A DNA stretch of 64,000 bases, from contig JAHHTK010000002.1 in the NCBI GenBank assembly GCA_020024695.1, forward strand, positions 6,661-70,660, given 5' to 3'. Made by a program: the position numbers and the translations under genes. Each line of letters opens with the position of its first letter. Within the stretch, counting starts at the first letter, position 1. Below the pieces are notes generated by a model. That model was not told the DNA's origin. It ran no database searches and was given only the letters and a program-made list of their open reading frames with translations. The DNA is from Ureaplasma sp. (GTDB lineage Bacteria; Bacillota_I; Bacilli_A; Mycoplasmatales; Mycoplasmoidaceae). Positions 56,643 to 64,000 of this stretch are shown here, in pieces.

Positions 56643-57765
56643 CTTGATATTCTTTTCTTTCAATGAGATAGTGTAATTTTATATCATTATCAAAGATTTG
56701 ATAATCATAAAGAGCGAGTTTTAGCGTGTCTTGCATAGAACTAAAGCCAAGCCCACCAATTGGTGTTAGAGCTTGGTTACCCCCAATTAATTGGTGGCCC
56801 ACATAAGTAATCAGTTCATTAATTTTATTTTTCATTAACAAAGAACCTAACAGTTGGGAACCCCCTTCAACAATGATTGAACTAATATGATGTTCATAAA
56901 GTTTAGTGAAGCATTCATCTAAATCTAAGAATTTATCTTCTACTTTATCAATTAAAATAATTTGCACATTTTTTTGTTTTAAAAGTTCAATTTTTTGATT
57001 GTCTTGCTTATGGGTCAAAATGATTGTGGGATGAGAAATTGCATCAGTCACCACAAAGGCATCTAAATCAATTTCTAAGTCTGTATCAAGAATAATTCGG
57101 GTCGGACTTTTTTTATTTTCAATCCGACAAGTTAAACGAGGATTATCGCATTTAACGGTATTAATTCCGACCATAATCCCTAAATATTCACCACGCAGTT
57201 GATTGCTATCATGTCGGCAGGCTTCATTACTAATTCATTTTGAATCTAAAGTTCTGGTGGCAATTTTGCCATCTACACTCATAGCATATTTGGCCAAAAT
57301 ATATGGTTGGTGAGTTAACATATTGTACATGAAAATCCGATTCATCATGAAACATTCTTCATATAAAATCCCAGTGGTGACTTGAATATTATGGTCCTTT
57401 AATTTTTGGATGCCTTGAGAGTTCACTAATGGATTGGGATCAACACAACCAATATACACTTCTTTGATATGACTTTTAATAATTAAATCAACGCAAGGTG
57501 GGGTTTTGCCATAATGGCTACATGGTTCTAATGTGACATATAAAGAGGCATCTTTTAATTGATCGGGGGTGAGTTTTTGAATAGCATCTACTTCAGCATG
57601 AGGCCCACCAAAATAATGGTGATACCCTGTGGCTAAAATTTGATTATCTTTCACAATCACACACCCAACTAATGGGTTAGGAGCGACAAACCCAGTTCCT
57701 TTTTGAGCTTCCTTAATCGCTAAAGCCATGTATTGTTCATGAAGGTTTAAATTAGAATTTTCCAT
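56605..57765 (-). CDS. ribD: Bifunctional riboflavin biosynthesis protein RibD
   Basis: 386 residues; deaminase plus reductase steps. The deaminase half (residues 10-150) has PNPLVGCVIV, the zinc site HAE (GGPHAEVDAI) and PCSHYGKTPPC. The reductase half from ~165 has KYAMSVDGKIAT, MVGINTVKCDNPRLTCR, and IIVEGGSQLLGSLL (NADPH). It needs NADPH, which GapN can make. It overlaps ribH by 14 nt and ribE by 38 nt. Confidence 0.95.
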
Positions 57766-58237
57766 GATTATCTATCCACATTTGACATAATCCTTGGCTA
57801 TATTCTTTACCAAGGTTAAGACCATTAACTCCAAACCCACTTCTTGCTTGGGCTTGGTTTAAATCTAAGACATTTAAGACACCATTAACAATTGGAAGCA
57901 TATGTTTAGTAGCTAAGTGCATTAATTCTGCAATCACAACATTTTTAGTAGATTCATAATGGTCGGATTCACCTTTAATTAAACACCCTAAACAAATGAT
58001 GGCATCATATTGTTTATGGTTAATGACCATTTCAACCATATAAGGAATTTCAAACGCTCCAGGCACTAAATAAATATCATCTTGAGTGATATCAATGTGG
58101 TAATGTTTTAACACTTCAATGGCCCCATTTGTTAAATTATCAGTAATGGTTTGGTTAAATCTTGCTTGAACAATGGCAACCTTTTTCTCACTTAAATCAT
58201 AAGTGTCATCTAACTTGGTAATTGGTTTATTTCACAC
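57752..58237 (-). CDS. ribH: 6,7-dimethyl-8-ribityllumazine synthase
   Basis: 161 residues; joins the RibD product with 3,4-dihydroxy-2-butanone 4-phosphate to make lumazine. VAIVQARFNQTITDNL, VPGAFEIPYMVEM, CLGCLIKGESDHYE and NGVLNVLDLNQAQARSG are diagnostic (ERAGxxNxG region partly altered). The start is a GTG at 58237 with AAAAGGA upstream; upstream in-frame sequence has a stop at 58241. It overlaps the end of ribA by 11 nt. Confidence 0.93.
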
Positions 58238-58844
58238 TCTTTAAATCCTTTTCTAATATGTGACCCATTTGGTCCCGTTTGGTTTCTAAATAATGAAGGT
58301 TATATTGGTTGATCCCATCAACTAAACTTAAGCGTTGTTGTACATTGATTCCATAATGACTTAATTGACTAATTTTGTCTGGATTATTGGTTAATAAAAC
58401 AATGTCATTAATCCCTAAGGTTTTTAAAATATCAGCAGCAATCGCATAATTTCTTAAATCGGGATCAAAGCCAACACTCTTGTTAGCGGCAATGGTATCT
58501 TGGCCGTGGTCTTGGAACCCATAAGCCCGAATTTTATTAAATAATCCAATGTCTCGGCCTTCTTGGCGTAAATATAATAACACCCCTTTTTTGTTGGCTG
58601 CAATCAAATGCAAAGCTTTATGTAATTGGGGGCCACAATCACATTTTAATGACCCAAAGACATCCCCAGTCATGCATTCTGAGTGCATCCGCACTAAACA
58701 TGGTTTACTATCATCTTTATCAGGTCCGTCATAGACTAATGCCACGTCTTCTTTCTCATTTAAATCGTTCCGAAAAGCATAAATTTTGAACTGTCCATAT
58801 TGAGTGGGCAAGTTTGCTTGTGTTTGAGCAATAATATGTGACAT
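58227..58844 (-). CDS. ribA: GTP cyclohydrolase II
   Basis: 205 residues; opens GTP, the first riboflavin step. VRMHSECMTGDVFGSLKCDCGPQL carries the three zinc Cys, and LLYLRQEGRDIGLFNKIRAY and DLRNYAIAADIL the catalytic core. The usual RibB (DHBP synthase) half fused in RibBA of many Gram-positives is absent: this is RibA alone, at ~200 residues. First gene of the operon. No FMN riboswitch is seen upstream, only a 47-nt leader after a terminator. Confidence 0.94.
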   Translation of the reverse strand: MSHIIAQTQANLPTQYGQFKIYAFRNDLNEKEDVALVYDGPDKDDSKPCLVRMHSECMTGDVFGSLKCDCGPQLHKALHLIAANKKGVLLYLRQEGRDIGLFNKIRAYGFQDHGQDTIAANKSVGFDPDLRNYAIAADILKTLGINDIVLLTNNPDKISQLSHYGINVQQRLSLVDGINQYNLHYLETKRDQMGHILEKDLKSVK

Positions 58845-58863
58845 ATGATCCTTTCTTATAACA

Positions 58864-58884
58864 AAAGCTAACTTAAAGTTAGCT
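58864..58884 (-). terminator. Terminator between the SpoU gene and the riboflavin operon
   Basis: 8-bp stem AAGCTAAC / GTTAGCTT, 5-nt loop, then TTTTGTT on the minus strand, just before the ribA start. Confidence 0.75.
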
Positions 58885-58891
58885 TCTTGGC

Positions 58892-59692
58892 TTATTTTTT
58901 ATTTTTTAACATCGCATTCATCAAAATTCCACCCGCAACCCCAACATTTAAACTTTGAATTTGATTAAACATTGGAATATAAACTTTTTGATCTAAATCA
59001 GCATAATGTTCTTTTAAGATGCCATTGGCTTCGTTGCCTAAAACTAATAGCGATTTAGCACTAAACTTAGTTTCACTTAAACTAGTTGCTTGACTATCTA
59101 ATAAAGAACCATAGACTGTATATTTCTTTTGTTTCATATAATTCATGAAATCAGTTCAATGATAAACAATGTGAATGTGAGCATTAAAAATCGCTCCCAT
59201 TGAACTTTTAATGGTTTTTGGATTATAGATGCTGACACAATTAAATAATAAGATGCCATCTAAACCTAAACCAAGGGCCGTTCTGACAATGGTTCCTAAA
59301 TTACCTGGGTCTTGAATATTGTCTAATAACACATATTTACCACTTCTTGGTTGTAAAACAAATTCAGTTTCTAATGGATAATTAAAGGTCGCAAAAATTG
59401 GTTTCGCATTGTCTAAATTTGACAATTCTTTTACACAATTATTAGGAATTAAATTGATCCGATGACAAATTGCTAACTGGTTAATTTCAGTTTTATATTG
59501 GTCATAAAATTCTTGGGTCGTAAACACATCCACCATTTCTAAATGAGCATCAATGGCGGCTTGAATTGGAATAAATCCTTCCACAATAAATAACCCATAT
59601 TTATTGTTATTTTTATTGGCTTGATGGCTTTTAACATAACCCATTTTTTTAATTAATGGGTTTTCTTTACTACTAATAACATTGACTTTCAT
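58892..59692 (-). CDS. SpoU-type RNA 2'-O-methyltransferase
   Basis: 266 residues; uses SAM to methylate rRNA or tRNA ribose. The three SpoU motifs are present: DNIQDPGNLGTIVRTA (motif 1), VLGNEANGI (motif 2), and SLNVGVAGGILMNA (motif 3, the knot). The N-terminal domain (NPLIKKMGYVKSHQANKN..) is RlmB/TrmH-like substrate-binding. Which RNA it modifies is not clear from sequence. It lies 2 nt downstream of lepA. Confidence 0.88.
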
Positions 59693-59694
59693 AA

Positions 59695-61497
59695 TTAATC
59701 TTCTTTTAAAACATTCACAAAGACATCTTGTGGGACTTGGACATTACCAATGGCTTTAAGACGCTTTTTACCTTCTTTTTGTTGTTCCAATAATTTCTTT
59801 TTCCGTGAGACATCCCCACCATAACATTTCGCTAAAACGTCTTTTCGCATTGCCCGAATGTTTTCCCGAGCAATAATTTTACCTCCGATAGCAGCTTGAA
59901 TTGGAACTTCAAACACTTGGCGAGGAATAAATTGTTTTAAACGTTCCACGATTTTTTTAGCTTTTTCATAAGCAAAATCACGGTGAGTAATAAAACTTAA
60001 TGCATCCACTTTGTTACCATTTAACATGATGTCAACTTTGACTAATTTGTTTGGTTGGTAACCAATAATTTCATAGTCCATTGTTGCATAACCTTTGGTA
60101 ATGGATTTTAAGTTGTCAAAGAAAGAATACATGATTTCACCTAATGGAACTTCATAAATGATTTTTCTTCGGTCACCTTCAATAAAATCCATATCTACAT
60201 AAGTACCCCGTACGCTTTGACATAAATCCATAATTGACCCGACATATTCAGTCGGAGTTAAAATTTCTAATTTCACATAAGGTTCGTAAATGGCTTTAAT
60301 TGACACGGGGTCAGGAAATTTGGATGGGTTATCAATTTTAATTTCTTCATCATTAGTTTTAATGACTTTATAAACTACACTTGGAGCAGTCAAAATTAAA
60401 TCAATATTGAACTCTCTGGTAATTCTTTCACGAATGACATCCATATGTAATAACCCTAAGAACCCACACCGAATCCCTGATCCTAAGGCTTGCGAAGTCT
60501 CATATTCATATTCTAGTGATGAGTCAGATAAGTTAATTTTGGCCATCGCTTCTTTTAAAGCTGGGAATTGGTTAGATTCAACTGGATAAATCCCACAGAA
60601 AACCATTGGGTTAATTTTTTTATAACCTGGTAAGGCTTGACTTGCTGGGTCATTAACTTTAGTAATAGTGCCCCCAACGTGAACATCTTTAGCAGTTTTA
60701 ATAGAAGCAGCAATTCAACCAACTTCCCCAGCATTTAATTGTTCTTTATTCACAATTTTTGGAGTTCGGACCCCAACTTCAGTGACAAAGAAACGCTTGC
60801 CAGTTTGCATCATTTCAATTTCATCACCTACTTTGACCGTTCCTTGTTTAATTCTGACTAAACAAATGACCCCTTTATATGAATCATAATAAGAATCAAA
60901 AATTAATGCTTGTAAGGGCTTGCTATCATCATTATCTAAAGGAGGTGGGACATCTTTAATAATGGCTTCTAAGACATCTCTAACATTCAAACCTGTTTTC
61001 GCTGAAATTAAGGGAGCATGAGAACAATCTAAACCAATGACATCTTCAATTTCTTTTTTGACTTTGTCAACGTTAGCATTAGGAAGATCAATTTTATTAA
61101 TAACAGGAATAATTTCAAGGTTATTTTCAAGGGCTAAATAAACATTAGAAAGAGTTTGTGCTTGAATCCCTTGGGCAGCATCGACGACTAAAACCGCTCC
61201 TTCACAAGCAGCTAAGCTCCGACTCACTTCATAAGAAAAGTCAACGTGTCCTGGGGTATCAATCAAGTGTAATAAATAGTCTTGATCATTATTAGCATGA
61301 TAGTTTAATTGAATCGCATTTAACTTAATGGTAATGCCCCGTTCGCGTTCAATATCCATGGAGTCTAAAATTTGGTTTTTCATTTCCCGTTTGGATAAGG
61401 TGTCAGTAAGTTCAATAATTCTATCACTTAAAGTGGATTTCCCATGGTCAATATGGGCAATAATGGAAAAATTTCGAATATGGTCTTTGTTAGTCAT
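59695..61497 (-). CDS. lepA: Elongation factor 4 (LepA)
   Basis: 600 residues; back-translocating GTPase. [17 protein letters not shown] (G1), [14 protein letters not shown] (G2), [16 protein letters not shown] (G3), NKIDLPNAN (G4), and the LepA-specific C-terminal domain with [50 protein letters not shown]. The start was chosen at 61497 because the protein then begins at the conserved [14 protein letters not shown]; an in-frame ATG at 61536 exists. Confidence 0.97.
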
Positions 61498-61540
61498 AAT
61501 ATTATCTTTGTTATGTTTAAATGAAATAAAACTCAAGCAA

Positions 61541-62953
61541 TTAAGAAGGTTTCTTAACTAAATTCGCTTGTAATTGATATTTTAATTCTAAAAGTTTTTT
61601 TAAAAAGATGGGAAGAAATTCAAAAATTGTTTCTAATTGTCATCGCAAAATAAAACTTGGTTTAAAATAGGTGGCTTTAGTTAGTTGAATTTCCCAACTA
61701 TACACAAAAGTTTCTAATAATTTAATATTGGTTAAGAGATTAAGTTCAGCTAACACTAATTGCATCAAGCCAAATTCAGGGCCTCAAAACCCAAAGCTTT
61801 TGGTTTGATTATCATATCTGAAAGCATTATCATCACAAACCCCAAACAAATATTTTAAAACTTCATTATTCATTTCAGGAAACCCAACTACTTCATGGTT
61901 ATTATAAAAGTTATTGAAAAAATAAAAGTTTTGGAGTTGGCTAAATTGATTAAAAATTTCAGGCTGCTTAAAAGTTTCATACATTTGTTGGTTTAAGATT
62001 GCCAGATTTTGGGGGTCATGATTATCCTTGCCGTGTAAACTTAATTGTAATTCTGGCAAGTTGCGAGACCGATTAATCCCAATTAAATTAAACTTAAGAT
62101 CAGGATATAGTTGACTATAATATTCAACTGCTGCTTGAGCTTTAACTACAAACCGATCATAAAAGGTTATGAAATATTTTTGGTCAAAAACGGGACTGTA
62201 ATCAATATCATAAAGAAACCAGAAAAAAGTATAAACTTGACCTTGGTCATCAGTGGCTTCAAACCCTTGGTTACGATATTTTTTCATGGTGTTAGTGTAA
62301 TCTTTTAATGATAAATTTAAATCTAAATTTTCAGCCATAATCATCGCATGAGCATAAAGATTTAAAGTTAAATCATTGCTTAACACATCCCTCATTAACT
62401 TATCTCATTTCAGAAATAAATCCATAAAAGTTTTATTAAACTTAACGGGGGCATGGAAATTTAAATGAGAATAAGTTTTTTTGCAAAAAAGACAAGTAGC
62501 CATTTTTTGATGGTGAATCATACAACTATTTTCTTGACAAAAAACACAAGGACTCCCCGTTTTAGTTAAGATTGTTTTCCATTGTTGCAACTGGTCAGTT
62601 AAAAAACTCTCGGGCATCTGTTTAATAAAATTGACTAAATTCTTGATTTGTTTTAAATATTCAAGATAAACCCGATAATTATTGGTTTTCCGATATTGTT
62701 TAACTAAACTCTTTAACAGTTTATATCAAACACTCTGATAGAAACTGTGTGGATGGTGTTGGGGAACAATCAACACACTCTCATCACTAAAAAACAAATT
62801 ATCAAAGTGAAAATAAGCCACAATCCCTGTTGTATTTTTAAACAAAATTTGGTCTTGATGCATCTCAAAACTTAAGTCGTCTTTCAGTTTTAATCAACTA
62901 ACGACTTTCTGGGATAAGATTTGAATTTGCTTTGAATTAAGTGATGTTTCCAT
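61541..62953 (-). CDS. Hypothetical protein with CxxC zinc motif
   Basis: 470 residues, not recognised. Around residues 135-160 it has C-x2-C-x4-C (CVFCQENSC) and C-x2-C (CLFC), a zinc-ribbon-like cluster with His beside it. The rest is helical and aromatic-rich (Tyr/Phe). No signal peptide. Between grpE and lepA where hrcA or other heat-shock genes might be expected, but it has no HrcA or DnaJ motifs. It ends 44 nt before the lepA start. Confidence 0.6.
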
Positions 62954-62987
62954 AGTTAAAATACATTTTTAATTAATCAATAAAGAT

Positions 62988-63020
62988 AAATAGTGACAAT
63001 AGAACCTATTGCCACTATTT
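62988..63020 (-). terminator. Probable terminator of grpE
   Basis: AAATAGTG..CAATAG pairs with CTATTG..CACTATTT around AAC with one mismatch; the following T-tract is short on the minus strand. Confidence 0.55.
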
Positions 63021-63037
63021 ATGCTTAAAAATAAGTC

Positions 63038-63754
63038 TTATTTTGAAACAATAACGATTGCGTGTTTAACCACTTTTTCGTTATAGACATAAGCTGGTGA
63101 TTGAACTCTAACCACGGTTCCTTTTGGAAATTGATCAGATTCAATTCCATCAATAGCAGCCATAATGTCGGCATCAAACTTATCACCTTGTTTGACCATA
63201 ATTCGGCTAATACCTAAATTAGTTAAACTTTGTTCAAATAAAGATAATAACATTTTGAAACCAGCAATATAAGCACTGACTTGGGGATCACTATTAGGTG
63301 CGTTAATAACATTTTCAAATTGGTCAATGGTTGCAAACAATTGTTGCATATCATTGCTAATTAATTTGTGTTTCTTGATTTCGATTTCTTGTGCTAAACG
63401 GTCTTCTAATTCTTGGCGTTTGGCAGCCACTTTTTCATTTGCTTCAAGAGTTTTTTGTTCTAAACGGACTTTGTAGTCTTCTTGAGCTTTAAGAATTTCT
63501 TGTTTTAGCTTAATAACTTCTAAACTTAATTCGCTAATTTTGTCGTTCGCTAATTCAATTTGGTGTTTATAATCGTTAATCAAGGTTTGTGTTGGATCAA
63601 GTTCAACTTGGTCAGCTGGGACTTGGTCACTATGAACATCGGCATCATTTTCACATTGACATGTATCTTCGCAGTCTTTTTTTTCACATTGACATTGTTT
63701 TTCATCGTGACATGAACATTGTTCGTGGTCATGTTTATTATGTTGATTTTTCAT
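63038..63754 (-). CDS. grpE: GrpE nucleotide-exchange factor with Cys/His-rich N-terminus
   Basis: 238 residues; exchange factor of DnaK in the heat-shock response. A long coiled coil from about residue 60 to 135 (NDKISELSLEVIKLKQEILKAQ...), then the beta-wing with GISRIMVKQGDKFDADIMAAI and GTVVRVQSPAYVYNEKVVKHAIVIVSK. The first ~40 residues are unlike other GrpE: HDHEQCSCHDEKQCQCEKKDCEDTCQC has eight Cys in CxC pairs and many His, resembling a metallothionein. No CIRCE operator was found upstream. Confidence 0.9.
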   Translation of the reverse strand: MKNQHNKHDHEQCSCHDEKQCQCEKKDCEDTCQCENDADVHSDQVPADQVELDPTQTLINDYKHQIELANDKISELSLEVIKLKQEILKAQEDYKVRLEQKTLEANEKVAAKRQELEDRLAQEIEIKKHKLISNDMQQLFATIDQFENVINAPNSDPQVSAYIAGFKMLLSLFEQSLTNLGISRIMVKQGDKFDADIMAAIDGIESDQFPKGTVVRVQSPAYVYNEKVVKHAIVIVSK

Positions 63755-63786
63755 AGTTTCTCCCCTTTCTATTTGTTAATTATTTA

Positions 63787-64000
63787 TTATTTGTGATGAC
63801 ATTGGCAGTCTGAACCACATTCACAATCTGATCCACAGTCGCAATCATCTTGGCAGCAGTTGCAACCTTTGTCATGACATGGGCAGTTAGCACCACATTC
63901 ACAGTCATCGCCACATTCTTCACAATGACAGTCATCATTACAGCAGTGGCAATCTTTTTCAGTGTGGCAAGAACATTTTACGCTACAGTGGCAGTTTTCA
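63787..64000 (-). CDS. Cys-rich metallothionein-like protein, 5' end cut by window
   Basis: The last 70 residues of a protein that begins beyond the window. Of these, 23 are Cys and about 7 His, mostly in CxC, CC and CxCx patterns (CHCSVKCSCH, CECGANCPCH, CDCGSDCECG), ending SDCQCHHK. Acidic residues fill the gaps. This is the composition of a metal-binding metallothionein. It may be a full small metallothionein, or the tail of a larger protein such as HrcA, which often precedes grpE. Identity is not decidable here. It lies 33 nt upstream of grpE on the same strand. Confidence 0.7.
   Translation of the reverse strand, partial: ENCHCSVKCSCHTEKDCHCCNDDCHCEECGDDCECGANCPCHDKGCNCCQDDCDCGSDCECGSDCQCHHK

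Noticed and set aside
58845..58892. FMN riboswitch before the riboflavin operon
   Set aside because: Only 47 nt between terminator and start; none of the conserved RFN segments can be seen.

Overview
The window is AT-rich and reads only with genetic code 4 (UGA = Trp). Nearly every gene has in-frame UGA codons at conserved Trp positions, and the window carries both tRNA-Trp(CCA) and tRNA-Trp(UCA). With the lipobox lipoproteins, the arginine deiminase operon and the lack of cell-wall genes, this points to a Mycoplasma-type mollicute. Riboflavin synthesis, a bile-acid-type 7-alpha-hydroxysteroid dehydrogenase and BspA-like surface proteins fit a vertebrate-gut lineage. Fish-gut Mycoplasma genomes are remembered as having riboflavin and arginine pathways, but species assignment is inference.

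Layout. 1-7.1 kb: a K+ channel (cut by the window edge), an unknown frameshifted gene, a 7-alpha-HSDH-like dehydrogenase, a deoxynucleoside kinase and RNase J, all on the minus strand. 7.3-8.4 kb: L10 leader and rplJ-rplL on the plus strand. 8.4-14 kb: tsaD-metK-asnS-pgsA-gapN, tightly packed on the minus strand. 14-15.2 kb: an Abi-family gene and two Trp tRNAs. 15.3-23.7 kb: surface-protein region with three related lipoproteins (one truncated), a small inverted-repeat element and a ~1,500-residue repeat protein with a BspA-like C-terminus. 23.8-31.5 kb: a small unknown gene, tRNA-Arg, cmk, ferredoxin, then tsf-pyrH-frr-uppS-cdsA-dxr (translation, lipid and isoprenoid functions in the usual Firmicutes order), coaX and an odd tRNA-Leu. 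31.5-33.8 kb: a UvrD-like helicase fused to a PD-(D/E)XK-like nuclease. 33.9-40.8 kb: arginine deiminase operon arcA-(unknown)-arcB-arcC-arcD. 40.9-49.5 kb: two PepF peptidases, tuf, and the str operon rpsL-rpsG-fusA. 49.5-55.8 kb: hemW-like, a surface metallo-beta-lactamase lipoprotein, mtaB, a membrane protein, and efp-Asp23-like-nusB. 56-58.8 kb: riboflavin operon ribA-ribH-ribD-ribE. 58.9-64 kb: a SpoU methyltransferase, lepA, a zinc-motif unknown, grpE with a Cys/His-rich head, and an extremely Cys-rich partial protein at the right edge.

How the genes work together. ArcA/B/C make ATP from arginine and ArcD exchanges arginine for ornithine. RibA/H/D/E would make riboflavin from GTP, but the DHBP synthase RibB is not in the operon. 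DXR, UppS and CdsA place MEP isoprenoid and phospholipid steps together, and a nearby ferredoxin could supply electrons to the Fe-S enzymes of that pathway.

Two large genes each carry one break at a homopolymer; these may be assembly errors or real frameshifts. The most unusual theme is CxC/His-rich, metallothionein-like segments on unrelated proteins: the ArcD C-terminus, the GrpE N-terminus and the partial protein at the right end.
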